Assembly: GCA_964418745.1 (NCBI GenBank)
Contig: CAYQMX010000017.1
Location: 1 to 64,000, forward strand
Direction of reading: 5' to 3'
DNA: 64,000 nt
Origin: Scleromatobacter sp964418745
Lineage (GTDB): Bacteria > Pseudomonadota > Gammaproteobacteria > Burkholderiales > Burkholderiaceae_C
A model generated the notes under the pieces. It saw nothing but the letters and a program-made list of their open reading frames with translations, was not told the DNA's origin and did no database searches. The position numbers were made by a program, and so were the translations under genes. Shown piece after piece: positions 31,972-40,409 of this stretch (position 1 is the first letter of the stretch; each line of letters starts with the position of its first letter).

Positions 31972-32364
31972 ATGATCGGTAATTGGAACTACGGCACGGG
32001 CCGCCGCAAGTCGTCCGTGGCTCGCGTCTTCATGAAGAAGGGCGAAGGCAAGATCATCGTCAACGGCAAGACCGTCGACGAGTATTTCGGCCGTCAAACC
32101 TCGATCATGGTCGTCAAGCAACCGCTGATGCTCACGAACAACGAACTGACGTTCGACATCAAGGTGAACGTGCATGGTGGCGGCGAGTCCGGCCAGGCCG
32201 GTGCCGTCCGCCACGGCATCACCCGTGCGCTGATCGACTACGACACCGCGCTCAAGGGCGACCTGAGCCGCGCCGGGTTCGTCACGCGCGATGCGCGCGA
32301 AGTCGAACGCAAGAAGGTCGGCCTGCACGGCGCCCGCCGTCGCAAGCAGTTCAGCAAGCGCTAA
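31972..32364 (+). CDS. rpsI: 30S ribosomal protein S9
   Basis: The 130-aa protein starts MIGNWNYGTGRRKSSVARV and ends in the conserved basic tail ARRRKQFSKR, which reaches the P-site tRNA. GGEXGQAGA-type sequence near residue 67 is present. An AAGGAG ribosome binding site lies just upstream of the ATG. Confidence 0.99.
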   Translation: MIGNWNYGTGRRKSSVARVFMKKGEGKIIVNGKTVDEYFGRQTSIMVVKQPLMLTNNELTFDIKVNVHGGGESGQAGAVRHGITRALIDYDTALKGDLSRAGFVTRDAREVERKKVGLHGARRRKQFSKR

Positions 32365-32412
32365 ACTGCGCTACCCGGAACGCGCTGGTCGCGTTCCAGG
32401 TTCTGCCTCCCC

Positions 32413-32437
32413 AAGGGCCGCTCATCCAGCGGCCCTT
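32413..32437 (+). terminator. Terminator-like hairpin after rpsI
   Basis: AAGGGCCGCT and AGCGGCCCTT form a perfect 10-bp stem with a five-base loop 48 bases after the rpsI stop. No T-run follows, so it may be a rho-assisted or processing hairpin. Confidence 0.55.
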
Positions 32438-32463
32438 CGCACGTCTGGCACCGACTTTCAATC

Positions 32464-32480
32464 ACTTACCCGGGGTAAGT
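32464..32480. promoter_or_regulatory. Perfect palindrome overlapping the DUF6776 ribosome binding site
   Basis: ACTTACCC and GGGTAAGT flank one central base and end three bases before the ATG at 32484. The right arm contains the only purine-rich ribosome binding site. It may be an operator or an RNA hairpin hiding the site. Confidence 0.6.
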
Positions 32481-32483
32481 CCC

Positions 32484-33194
32484 ATGCGCTGGAAGCTGCT
32501 TCGACGTCGCCTGTCCACGCCCCGCGTCACGGTTCGCCGCCACCTGCCGTGGCCGATCCGCTGGCTCGGCGGCGCGCTGGTGCTGGGCTTTTCCGCCGCG
32601 ATCGCGCTCTGGGCGTTCGAGACCGGCAAGGACCTGGCCGGCCTGGACCGCAGCGCCAAGGCCGAGCTGGCCCGGCTGCGCGAGGAGCAGGCCGACCTGA
32701 AGGACGAGCGCGACAAGGCACAGGTGCTGGCCAACACCGCCGAGAGCCTGCTCAAGACCGAGAAGGCGGCCGAGGAGCGCCTGGCCGCCCAGCTGCGCCA
32801 GAGCGAGGCCGACAAGCTCGCGCTGAAGGCCGACCTCGGCTTCTTCCAGCAACTGATCCCGCAGGGCGGCGGCACGCCCGAGGGGCTGACGGTGCGCGGC
32901 TTCCAGGTCGAGCTGGCCGCACCTGGTCACGTCCGTTACCAGCTGCTGGTGATGCAGGGCGGGCGCAACGCCGTACAGTTCAATGGCCGCTACGAGCTCA
33001 CCCTCAGCGGCACGCTCGACGGCCAGCCCTGGACGTCGGCGCCTTCCGCCTCGATCCAGCCGCTCCAGGTCAAGCAGTACGCGCGGGTCGAAGGACTGCT
33101 CGATTGCCCGCCCCAGGCCGTGGTAAAAACGGCCCAGGTCAAGGTCACCGACGCGGGCGGCGCCGTGCGCGCCCTGCAGACGCTCAAGCTGTAG
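32484..33194 (+). CDS. DUF6776 family membrane-anchored coiled-coil protein
   Basis: The 236-aa product has a single transmembrane helix near residues 30-47 (LGGALVLGFSAAIALWAF). A coiled coil of roughly 55-115 follows (AKAELARLREEQADLKDERD and on), then a globular part with GFQVELAAPGHVRYQLLV. It is conserved in Burkholderiales directly upstream of the bactofilin gene; the function is unknown. The topology suggests an inner-membrane protein with a periplasmic coiled coil. The preceding palindrome may control it. Confidence 0.72.
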   Translation: MRWKLLRRRLSTPRVTVRRHLPWPIRWLGGALVLGFSAAIALWAFETGKDLAGLDRSAKAELARLREEQADLKDERDKAQVLANTAESLLKTEKAAEERLAAQLRQSEADKLALKADLGFFQQLIPQGGGTPEGLTVRGFQVELAAPGHVRYQLLVMQGGRNAVQFNGRYELTLSGTLDGQPWTSAPSASIQPLQVKQYARVEGLLDCPPQAVVKTAQVKVTDAGGAVRALQTLKL

Positions 33195-33288
33195 GCCGCG
33201 GGCGGGACACTTCGAACCGACAACAACGATCGTTTGGGCCGCGGGCACCTGCCGCGGAAGCATCAGGATTCGTCCGAGGAGTTCGACC

Positions 33289-33696
33289 ATGTGGTTCAAC
33301 CGCAAGAAGCAGCCGGCCATCCGCAGCCTGATCGGCGAAGGCACGCAGGTGCACGGCGAGTTGCGTTTCGACGCCGGCCTGCGCATCGACGGCGAGGTGC
33401 TGGGCGACGTCGTCGCCACCGACCCGTCCAGCCTGCTGGTCATCAGCGAGAACGCCCGGGTGCAGGGCAAGGTCATGGCCGGCCACGTGATCATCAACGG
33501 CCAGGTCCAGGGCCCCGTCGTCGCCACCACGCTGCTCGAACTGCAGCCCAAGGCCCGCATCGTCGGCGACGTGCACTACGAGGCGCTCGAGATGCACCAG
33601 GGCGCCACCATCGACGGCGTGATGAAGCACGTGGCCGCCGGCGAGGCCGAGGCGGAGCGCCCGCTGCTGAAGCTGGCTGCCGCCAACGAGGGCTGA
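33289..33696 (+). CDS. Bactofilin (polymer-forming cytoskeletal protein)
   Basis: The 135-aa protein has the bactofilin beta-helix: IGEGTQVHGELRFDAGLRID, GEVLGDV, ARVQGKVMAGHVIING, VQGPVVATTLLELQPKARI, VGDVHYEALEMHQGATIDG. Short N- and C-terminal tails flank it. Bactofilins polymerise without nucleotide and organise cell-wall enzymes, and the M23 peptidase at 35440-36978 is a possible partner, as in other bacteria where the two are adjacent. The N-terminus MWFNRKKQP may touch the membrane. Confidence 0.92.
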   Translation: MWFNRKKQPAIRSLIGEGTQVHGELRFDAGLRIDGEVLGDVVATDPSSLLVISENARVQGKVMAGHVIINGQVQGPVVATTLLELQPKARIVGDVHYEALEMHQGATIDGVMKHVAAGEAEAERPLLKLAAANEG

Positions 33697-33821
33697 GAAC
33701 CGGGTTTCGCCGCGGTTTCGTGGCGCTTTGCGCCACGCGCCGCGCCGCGAATGACCACAGCCGCCAAATTTCCGCCGGTTTGTGGCCAAATGATGGCAGT
33801 GTCGATCTTGCAAGGAAACCC

Positions 33822-34193
33822 ATGAGCGCCGTCGCCGAACTCTCTCCCGCCACCACCGAGATGCCGGGCCCGCTGGTCTTCACCGACAGCGCCGCCGCCA
33901 AGGTCAAGGAACTCGTCGACGAGGAAGGCAACCCCGAGCTGAAGCTGCGCGTGTTCGTGCAGGGCGGCGGCTGCTCCGGCTTCCAGTACGGTTTCACGTT
34001 CGACGAGGCCGTGGCCGAGGACGACACGCAGATGAGCAAGAACGGCGTCACGCTGCTGATCGACGCCATGAGCCTGCAGTACCTGGCCGGCGCCGAGATC
34101 GATTACAAGGAAGACCTGCAGGGCGCCCAGTTCGTCATCAAGAACCCGAACGCCACCAGCACCTGCGGCTGCGGTTCGAGCTTCTCGGCCTGA
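33822..34193 (+). CDS. erpA: Iron-sulfur cluster insertion protein ErpA
   Basis: The 123-aa A-type carrier has the three cluster-binding cysteines: C51 in VQGGGCSGFQYGF and C115 and C117 in the TSTCGCGSSF end. It moves Fe-S clusters to target enzymes. A CAAGGAAA site lies upstream of the ATG at 33822. It is followed by a shared terminator with anmK. Confidence 0.96.
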   Translation: MSAVAELSPATTEMPGPLVFTDSAAAKVKELVDEEGNPELKLRVFVQGGGCSGFQYGFTFDEAVAEDDTQMSKNGVTLLIDAMSLQYLAGAEIDYKEDLQGAQFVIKNPNATSTCGCGSSFSA

Positions 34194-34212
34194 GCATCCC
34201 CGCTTCCTCCAT

Positions 34213-34234
34213 GACGGCGCCCACGGGCGCCGTC
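34213..34234. terminator. Bidirectional terminator between erpA and anmK
   Basis: GACGGCGCCC and GGGCGCCGTC are perfect arms with two bases between, giving a practical loop of four or more. The hairpin is centred in the 57-base gap between two convergent stop codons, with GTCGTTTCC after it on the plus strand. Confidence 0.75.
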
Positions 34235-34250
34235 GTCGTTTCCGGGCCGG

Positions 34251-35378
34251 TCAGTGCGGGTAGAGCGCGCCCAGCACCCGCAGGCCGGCGGCGCCGGTGA
34301 CGGCCGGATGGTTGCCGGGCTGGCGCTCGCAGAACTGGCGGGCGAGCCACGCGAACGCGGCCGCCTCCACCTGCATCGCCGGCAGTCCGGCGCTGTCGGT
34401 GGCCGCCACAGCCAGGCCTGGCCACAGGGCCGCCAGGCGCGCCATCAGCGCGCCGTTGAGTGCGCCGCCACCGCACACGAGGAGCTCGCGGGTGGCCGGC
34501 GCGGCCGCCTTCAGGGCGTCCATCGCGCTGCGGGCGGTGAGTTCCAGCAGGGTCGCCTGCACGTCCGCGGGGGGGCGTTTCGCGGGCGCGCGCGCGAGGG
34601 CACGCGCGAGCCACTCGGCGTTGAACAGGTCGCGCCCGGTGCTCTTGGGCGCCGGCCTGGCGAAGTAGGCGTCCGCCAGCAGCACGGCCAGCAGCGCGTC
34701 GTCGACCCGGCCGCCAGCGGCCCAGCGGCCGTCGTCGTCGTACGGGGCGTCGGTGTGAAGGCGGCACCAATGGTCCATCAGCGCGTTGCCGGGGCCCGTG
34801 TCGAAGCCGCCGATCGGCATGCCGTGAGCGAGCGCTGACTCATCCGCAGGCGGCAGCAGCGTGAGATTGGCGATGCCGCCGATGTTGAGGATGGCCCGCG
34901 GCGTCGCGCCCGCGAACACGGCGCGGTGGAAGGCCGGTACCAGCGGCGCGCCCTGGCCGCCGGCGGCTACGTCGCGGCTGCGGAAGTCGCAGACGACGTC
35001 GATGCCGCAGGCCTCGGCCAGCAGCGCCCCGTTGTTCAGCTGCAGCGTGAAGCCGGTGCCGTCGAACTCGCCCGGCCGGTGGCGCACGGTCTGGCCGTGC
35101 GAGCCAACGGCGCGGACCGCCGCCGGCTCGATGTCGGCCTTGACCAGCAGGTGAGCCACCACTTCGGCTTGCAGCCGCGCCAGTGCGTTGGCGGCCAGGG
35201 CCGCGCGCTGCAATTCGTCGGCGCCGGCGCGGTTGAGCGCCAGCAGCTCGGCGCGCAGCGCCGGCGGCATCGCGACGTGGGCGTCGGCGAGCAGGCGCAG
35301 GCCGGCGGCGAAGTCGACCAGCACGCCGTCGACGCCGTCCAGGGACGTGCCGCTCATCAGGCCGATGTAGAGGGTCAT
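34251..35378 (-). CDS. anmK: Anhydro-N-acetylmuramic acid kinase
   Basis: The 375-aa protein starts TLYIGLMSGTSLDGVDGVL, the signature of AnmK, which phosphorylates 1,6-anhydroMurNAc released by peptidoglycan turnover. Other markers are VGSHGQTVRH near 98, GGIANLT near 171, DTGPGNALMDHWC near 190, and CGGGALNGALMARL near 300. It lies directly downstream of the M23 peptidase gene on the same strand, a conserved pair linking wall cleavage to recycling. Confidence 0.97.
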   Translation of the reverse strand: MTLYIGLMSGTSLDGVDGVLVDFAAGLRLLADAHVAMPPALRAELLALNRAGADELQRAALAANALARLQAEVVAHLLVKADIEPAAVRAVGSHGQTVRHRPGEFDGTGFTLQLNNGALLAEACGIDVVCDFRSRDVAAGGQGAPLVPAFHRAVFAGATPRAILNIGGIANLTLLPPADESALAHGMPIGGFDTGPGNALMDHWCRLHTDAPYDDDGRWAAGGRVDDALLAVLLADAYFARPAPKSTGRDLFNAEWLARALARAPAKRPPADVQATLLELTARSAMDALKAAAPATRELLVCGGGALNGALMARLAALWPGLAVAATDSAGLPAMQVEAAAFAWLARQFCERQPGNHPAVTGAAGLRVLGALYPH

Positions 35379-35439
35379 GGAACGAAGGACGCGCCGGCTC
35401 CTGGTCGAACGCGGCGCGTCGTTGTCGGGATCGAGGCGA

Positions 35440-36978
35440 TCAGTCTACGCGGGCAGGGCGCACGCCCAGCGACTCGGCCACCGCCAGCTCGGACCTCAGC
35501 TCGCCGGCCAGCGCGGCAAAGCGCGGTCGCGAGGCGTTGTCCAGCGTCAGGGTCTCGGCCGTCTTGGCGATGGTCAGCGGATCCTTGACCACCCCGGCGA
35601 CGCGGAATTCGAAGTGCAGGTGCGGGCCGGTGGCCCAGCCGGTCTGGCCGACGGCGCCGATGTGCTGGCCCTGGTCCACGTGCTCGCCGCGCCGCACGTC
35701 GATGCGGCTCAGGTGGGCGTAGACGGTCAGGCGGTTGTCGGAATGGCGGACCTGGATCACGTTGCCGTAGCCGTTCTGCTGGCCGGCGAACTCGACCACG
35801 CCGTCGCCCACCACGCGCACCGAGGTGCCCACGGGCGCGCCGTAGTCGACGCCCTCGTGGCGCTTCCATTCCTTGAGGATGGGGTGGAAGCGCATCGAGA
35901 AGCCGGAGGTGATGCGCGAGAACTCCATCGGGCTGGCCAGGAACGCGCGGTGCTTGCTGCGGCCGTCCATGTCGAAGTAGGCGCCCTTGCCGCTGGCGTC
36001 GGCGAACCAGACCGAGGAATACGCATGGCCGGCGTTGACGAACTCGGCGGCCAGCACGCGACCGGCGCCCTGGTTCCACGGCACCGGCTCGCCGTCGGCG
36101 GTCAGCGCCTCGTAGACCACGCTGAAGGTGTCGCCCTTGCGCAGCTCGCGGTGGAAGTCGATGTCGGTGGAGAACATCTCGGCCATCTGCGTGGCCACCG
36201 GGTCGGGCACGTTGGCGTCGTCGGTGGCTGCGAACAGCGAGCTGCGCACCGTGCCGGTGGCCAGGCGGGTGGTGCTGCCGAACGGCACCGTCTCCACCTT
36301 GCTGGCGAAGCCGTGCTCGCCGCGCGTGATCGTCAGGCGCGAGAAGTGGGTGGCGAACTGGTCGTCGCGCTCGGCCGGGTAGCGGGCGACGAGCCGGGCC
36401 AGGCGGCCGCCGTCGTCGGTGGTGGCCGCCACCAACTTGCCGGCGCGGCCCTGCCACAGCTTGCGCGAGGTGGCGTCGGCCTGCAGGAAGGCATCGAGCT
36501 CGGGATCGGACACGCCCAGGCGCTGCGTGAGCGCGCTGGCGGTGTCGTTGGCGCGCGTGACGTCGCTGCGGGCCAGCGTCAGGTGCTGGGCCGCCAGGGC
36601 GTCGAGCTGTGCGTCGAGGTTCTCGGGCGTGAAGCTCTCGACGACCAGGCGCTTGGGCAGCGCGGCCGCGTCCGGCGCCATCGGCGCGAGGCCGAAGGCG
36701 GTGCCGGCGAAGACGGCCAGCACGGTGACGGTGCCCGCGGCCAGGCGGCGGGGATGGGCATGGGCCCAGCGCGCGACGCGACCGAAAAGGGACTGGACGG
36801 CGGTTTCGACCGCCTGTTCGGCTTGGCTCAGGGAATCCAACGACAGCTTCCAGCGAGTGGTGCCGGGACCGGCGATTGCCAGTTCCCTGCTCCGGTTTGA
36901 AGAATCCGCACCCTGGGCAGGTCGTGCCTGCGTGTGCGCGCATAGAATCAGGCGAGATTTCGAGGAAGTTGTCGACAA
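35440..36978 (-). CDS. M23 family murein metallopeptidase, membrane anchored
   Basis: The product is up to 512 aa. A transmembrane helix near residue 80 (AAGTVTVLAVFAGTAFGLAP) anchors it. A coiled or SH3-like region follows, and the LytM domain lies at about 350-450 with HEGVDYGAPVGTSV (first zinc ligand region) and GWATGPHLHFEFR (HxH). It cleaves peptidoglycan crosslinks at the periplasmic side. The start is uncertain: a TTG at 36978 and a TTG at 36840 are in frame and no ATG fits, so residues 1-46 may not be made. It is convergent with erpA via anmK and divergent from tyrS. Confidence 0.85.
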   Translation of the reverse strand: MSTTSSKSRLILCAHTQARPAQGADSSNRSRELAIAGPGTTRWKLSLDSLSQAEQAVETAVQSLFGRVARWAHAHPRRLAAGTVTVLAVFAGTAFGLAPMAPDAAALPKRLVVESFTPENLDAQLDALAAQHLTLARSDVTRANDTASALTQRLGVSDPELDAFLQADATSRKLWQGRAGKLVAATTDDGGRLARLVARYPAERDDQFATHFSRLTITRGEHGFASKVETVPFGSTTRLATGTVRSSLFAATDDANVPDPVATQMAEMFSTDIDFHRELRKGDTFSVVYEALTADGEPVPWNQGAGRVLAAEFVNAGHAYSSVWFADASGKGAYFDMDGRSKHRAFLASPMEFSRITSGFSMRFHPILKEWKRHEGVDYGAPVGTSVRVVGDGVVEFAGQQNGYGNVIQVRHSDNRLTVYAHLSRIDVRRGEHVDQGQHIGAVGQTGWATGPHLHFEFRVAGVVKDPLTIAKTAETLTLDNASRPRFAALAGELRSELAVAESLGVRPARVD

Positions 36979-37077
36979 AAGACGACACGAAGTTCGAAAC
37001 CGCCAGCTTTCGCTCGCTGAGCCGGTTCCTGTGTGGTATGCGGGAGCCGCCCTGCGCGAGCGACTATAGCAGTCAGA

Positions 37078-37112
37078 TGTAAAGTGGATCCCCCAAAAGA
37101 GGGAGCTTTACA
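37078..37112 (+). promoter_or_regulatory. Inverted repeat in the tyrS leader
   Basis: TGTAAAG (37078-37084) and CTTTACA (37106-37112) bracket an inner TCCC/GGGA pairing across a CCAAAAGA loop. The 35-nt element ends 92 bases ahead of tyrS, in the divergent region with the M23 gene. It could be a leader hairpin, an operator, or a transcription-stop signal of unknown type; no T-box features are present. Confidence 0.5.
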
Positions 37113-37204
37113 CCTCCTTATCCGGCCCTTCAGCCTCCGGCGGCCCCGCCCAGAACGGGACACCGGACGCCCGGGCCGCGCCGCCGCCCGCCCTTTCTTC
37201 GCCG

Positions 37205-38440
37205 ATGACCGCCACCCCGACTCCTGCCCATCCCGTCACCGACCGCGTTCGCGAGGCGCTGCAAACCAGCCTGCGCGGCTGCGAGGAACTGCTGCCCGAG
37301 GCCGACTGGGTCCGCAAGCTGGCCCGCTCCGAGGCCACCGGCCAGCCGCTGCGCATCAAGCTGGGGCTGGACCCGACGGCGCCCGACATCCACATCGGCC
37401 ACACCGTGGTGCTCAACAAGATGCGCCAGCTCCAGGACCTGGGGCACACGGTCATCTTCCTGATCGGCGACTTCACCTCGCTGATCGGCGACCCGTCCGG
37501 ACGCAACAACACCCGCCCGCCGCTCACCCGCGAACAGATCAAGGCCAACGCCGACACCTACTACGCCCAGGCCAGCATGGTGCTGGACCCGGCGCGCACC
37601 GAGATCCGCTACAACAGCGAGTGGAGCGACCCGCTGGGCGCGCGCGGCATGATCCAGCTGGCCGCCAGGTACACGGTGGCGCGCATGATGGAACGCGACG
37701 ACTTTGCCAAGCGCTTCGCCGCGCAGACGCCCATTAGCGTGCACGAGTTCCTGTACCCGCTGATGCAGGGCTACGACTCGGTGGCGCTCAAGAGCGACCT
37801 CGAGCTCGGCGGCACCGACCAGAAGTTCAACCTGCTGGTGGGCCGCCACCTGCAGCAGGAGTACGGCCAGGAGCCGCAGTGCATCCTGACCATGCCGCTG
37901 CTGGAGGGGCTGGACGGCATCGAGAAGATGTCCAAGTCCAAGAACAACTACGTGGGCATCGCCGAGCCGGCCAACACCATGTACGCCAAGATCCTGTCGA
38001 TCAGCGACGTGCAGATGTGGAAGTGGTTCACGCTGCTGAGCTTCCGGGCCGAGTCCGAGATCGCCGCGCTGCGCGCCGAGGTCGAGGGCGGGCGCAACCC
38101 GAAGGACGCCAAGGTGATGCTGGCCAAGGAGATCACCGCGCGCTTCCATTCGGCAGCGGCGGCCGACGCGGCGGAGGCCGACTTCCAGAACCGCTCCAAG
38201 GGCGGCATTCCCGACGAGATCCCCGAGGTGAGCCTGGCGGGCGCGCCGCTTGGCGTCGCGGCGATCCTGTGCGCGGCCGGCCTGGTGCCGTCCAACGGCG
38301 AAGGCAATCGCAAGATCGAGCAGGGTGGCGTGCGCATCGACTCTGCCGTGGTCAGCGACAAGGGGCTCAAGCTGGGTGCCGGCACCTACGTGCTGCAGGT
38401 GGGCAAGCGCAGCTTCGCCCGGGTGACGCTGACGGCCTGA
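37205..38440 (+). CDS. tyrS: Tyrosyl-tRNA synthetase
   Basis: The 411-aa class I synthetase has the HIGH signature in PDIHIGHTVVLNKM near residue 62 and KMSKS in IEKMSKSKNNY near 240. The C-terminal S4 RNA-binding domain has KIEQGGVRIDS near 370. It charges tRNA-Tyr. This is the TyrZ-like long form typical of many betaproteobacteria. The ATG at 37205 follows the rare context CTTCGCCG without a strong ribosome binding site. Confidence 0.97.
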   Translation: MTATPTPAHPVTDRVREALQTSLRGCEELLPEADWVRKLARSEATGQPLRIKLGLDPTAPDIHIGHTVVLNKMRQLQDLGHTVIFLIGDFTSLIGDPSGRNNTRPPLTREQIKANADTYYAQASMVLDPARTEIRYNSEWSDPLGARGMIQLAARYTVARMMERDDFAKRFAAQTPISVHEFLYPLMQGYDSVALKSDLELGGTDQKFNLLVGRHLQQEYGQEPQCILTMPLLEGLDGIEKMSKSKNNYVGIAEPANTMYAKILSISDVQMWKWFTLLSFRAESEIAALRAEVEGGRNPKDAKVMLAKEITARFHSAAAADAAEADFQNRSKGGIPDEIPEVSLAGAPLGVAAILCAAGLVPSNGEGNRKIEQGGVRIDSAVVSDKGLKLGAGTYVLQVGKRSFARVTLTA

Positions 38441-38456
38441 CCAGCCCGCGCGCGAT

Positions 38457-38882
38457 TCAGCGCGTGCGCCGCACGCCGTCGTCGTGCACCAGCTCGCCGT
38501 CTTCCTTGGTGAACGGCGCGAGCGGGCCGACGGGCAGCAGTTCCAGCACGCGCTCCGACGGCCGGCACAGCGCGGTGCCCAGCGGCGTCTCGACGATCGG
38601 GCGGTTGATCAGCGACGGGTGCACCATCATGAAGTCGACCAGCTGGTCGTCGGTCCATGCCGGGTCGTCGAGGTCGAGTTCCTCGTAGGGCGTGCCCTTT
38701 TCGCGCAGGATCGCGCGCGGCCCCACCCCCATTGCCGCCAGCATCTCGCGCAGCCGCTCGCGCGACGGCGGCGTGCGCAGGTACTCCACGACGACGGGCT
38801 CGATGCCGGCGTGGCGGATCAGGGCCAGCGTGTTGCGCGAGGTGCCGCAGGCCGGGTTGTGGAAGATCGTGATCTCAGGCAT
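38457..38882 (-). CDS. arsC: Glutaredoxin-dependent arsenate reductase
   Basis: The 141-aa ArsC has the catalytic cysteine C12 in IFHNPACGTSRNT, the conserved arginine-rich helix and the NRPIVETPLGTALCRPS segment with its second arginine. It reduces arsenate to arsenite using glutathione and glutaredoxin. It is the last gene of the leftward ars operon, overlapping the aquaporin gene by eight bases. It is convergent with tyrS, 16 bases apart. Confidence 0.95.
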   Translation of the reverse strand: MPEITIFHNPACGTSRNTLALIRHAGIEPVVVEYLRTPPSRERLREMLAAMGVGPRAILREKGTPYEELDLDDPAWTDDQLVDFMMVHPSLINRPIVETPLGTALCRPSERVLELLPVGPLAPFTKEDGELVHDDGVRRTR

Positions 38883-39582
38883 TCGAGGGTTCCTGGACGG
38901 TGGGGTTGCCGAGGGCGGCATCGACGAGCAGGGCAAGGCACGCGCCACCCAGCTCGGCCAGCACGAAGCCCGGCACGCTGGCCGGCGCGATGCCCGCGAA
39001 GCTGTCGCTGAACATGCGGCCGAAGGCGGCCGCGGGGTTGGCGAACGACGTCGACGCCGTGAACCAGTAGGCCGCGCCGATCCAGGCGGCCACCATCGCC
39101 GCCACGCGCGGCGCCGGTGCCCGCAGGATGACCAGCAGCAGCCCGAAGGTGGCGACGCCTTCGGCGATCCACTGGCCGGTGCCGGTGCGCACCTTGGTCG
39201 AGAACTGCAGCAGGGTCATGTCGAACATCGCGTGCGCGAGCCAGGCGCCCAGCAGGGCCCCGGCCAGCTGGGCCGCCACGTAGCCGGGCACCCGCGGCCA
39301 CGCCAGCCGGCCGCGCGCGGCCAGCGCCAGCGAGACCGCCGGGTTGAAATGCGCGCCGCTGACCGGCCCGAGGACCTCGATCAGCACGTAGAGCCCGCCG
39401 ACGGTGGCGAGCGTGTTGGCGAGCAGCGCCAGGGCCACGTTGCCGCCCGCCAGGCGCTGCCCCATCACGCCGGAGCCGATGACCACGGCCAGCAGCAGCG
39501 CGGTGCCCAGGCCTTCGGCCAGCAGGCGGGTCGCGGCGGCCGGCCCGGGGGGCGCGGCGGGGATCCGCGGGCTCAGCAGCAC
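38875..39582 (-). CDS. MIP/aquaporin-family channel of the ars operon (AqpS-like)
   Basis: The 235-aa channel has two NPA motifs, HFNPAVSLAL near residue 68 and FANPAAAFGR near 183, and six hydrophobic helices. In arsenic operons such as that of Sinorhizobium meliloti, an aquaglyceroporin (AqpS) releases arsenite made by ArsC, replacing ArsB or Acr3. No pump is visible here. The GTG at 39582 was chosen as start because it overlaps the end of the ArsI gene by ten bases and no ATG fits. A glycerol or water role elsewhere is possible. Confidence 0.86.
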   Translation of the reverse strand: MLLSPRIPAAPPGPAAATRLLAEGLGTALLLAVVIGSGVMGQRLAGGNVALALLANTLATVGGLYVLIEVLGPVSGAHFNPAVSLALAARGRLAWPRVPGYVAAQLAGALLGAWLAHAMFDMTLLQFSTKVRTGTGQWIAEGVATFGLLLVILRAPAPRVAAMVAAWIGAAYWFTASTSFANPAAAFGRMFSDSFAGIAPASVPGFVLAELGGACLALLVDAALGNPTVQEPSNA

Positions 39583-40058
39583 GACGACTTGGGGGCGCCC
39601 ACCACGGGGATGGCCAGCGGCGTGCCGCGCGGCGTCTTCGGCGCGCAGCAGGCCGACGCCGCCTTCGCGGCCGGGACGGCCGGCTCGCCGAAGACGGGAA
39701 TGTCGCCCAGCGTGTGGAACTGCTCCCAGGCGATGCCCTGCGGATCGGTCACCCAGTACTTGTCGCTGCGGGCGTAGCAGCAGCTCGTCTCGCCCTGGTC
39801 CAGCAGGGTCATGTCGGCGGCCTCGGCCTGCGCCTTCATCGCGACGAGCTCGTCCTCGGTGTCCGCCTGGATGCCCAGGTGGTCGACGCCCGGCTTGCCG
39901 CCGCGCGTGGAGATGGCGAAATTGAGGCGCGGGTCCTCGATCATCCATTTTGCGTAGTCGGCCTCGACCCGCGTGGGCTCGGCGGCGAACATGCGGGAAT
40001 AGAAGGCGATGCTGGCCTGCAGGTCCTCGACGTGGGCGTGGACGTGGAATCGTTTCAT
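39573..40058 (-). CDS. arsI: ArsI/CadI-family metalloenzyme (VOC fold)
   Basis: The 161-aa protein starts MKRFHVHAHVEDLQASIAFY and contains DHLGIQADTEDELVAM. The vicinal cysteine pair in QGETSCCYARSDKYWVTDP is the hallmark of ArsI, an iron-dependent C-As lyase that demethylates trivalent organoarsenicals. Some relatives are annotated CadI (cadmium-induced). It has extra C-terminal cysteines (SACCAPKTP and the SSCC end), which might bind metal. The operon context favours arsenic. Confidence 0.88.
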   Translation of the reverse strand: MKRFHVHAHVEDLQASIAFYSRMFAAEPTRVEADYAKWMIEDPRLNFAISTRGGKPGVDHLGIQADTEDELVAMKAQAEAADMTLLDQGETSCCYARSDKYWVTDPQGIAWEQFHTLGDIPVFGEPAVPAAKAASACCAPKTPRGTPLAIPVVGAPKSSCC

Positions 40059-40080
40059 GAGGGTCTCCGTTCGACGAAGG

Positions 40081-40407
40081 TCAGCAGCCGCAAGCGGCCG
40101 CGGGGGTGCCGACGGCGCATTCGGCGCCGGCGCAGCAGTTACGGGTGAGGAAGGCGATCAGGCCGTCCATGCGGTCGTAGGCGGCCCGGTAGACCAGGTT
40201 GCGGCCGTCGCGCACCTGGGTGACCAGGCCCGCATGGGCGAGCTCCTTGAGGTGGAACGACAGCGCCGTGGCGCTCGCGCCCAGGGTCTCGGCCATGACG
40301 CCGGGCGTCAGGCCGTCCTGGCCGACGACCACCAGTGCGCGGAACACGCGCAGGCGCAGCGGGTGGGCCAGGGCGGCCAGGGACTGGATGATCTCGTCTT
40401 CTTCCAT
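40081..40407 (-). CDS. arsR: ArsR-family metalloregulator
   Basis: The 108-aa repressor has the ArsR winged helix (LAHPLRLRVFRALVV, then LGASATALSFHLKELAHAG). As(III)-binding cysteines lie at the C-terminus: C91, C92 and C97 in RNCCAGAEC, plus C106 and C108. This vicinal pair plus third cysteine is the placement described for Acidithiobacillus ArsR, rather than the E. coli type. Arsenite binding would release it from the operator directly upstream (40410-40425). It is the first gene of the operon. Confidence 0.94.
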   Translation of the reverse strand: MEEDEIIQSLAALAHPLRLRVFRALVVVGQDGLTPGVMAETLGASATALSFHLKELAHAGLVTQVRDGRNLVYRAAYDRMDGLIAFLTRNCCAGAECAVGTPAAACGC

Positions 40408-40409
40408 GA

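Noticed and set aside
37048..37204. T-box leader upstream of tyrS
   Set aside because: No T-box sequence, specifier loop or terminator is present, and T-boxes are not expected in betaproteobacteria.
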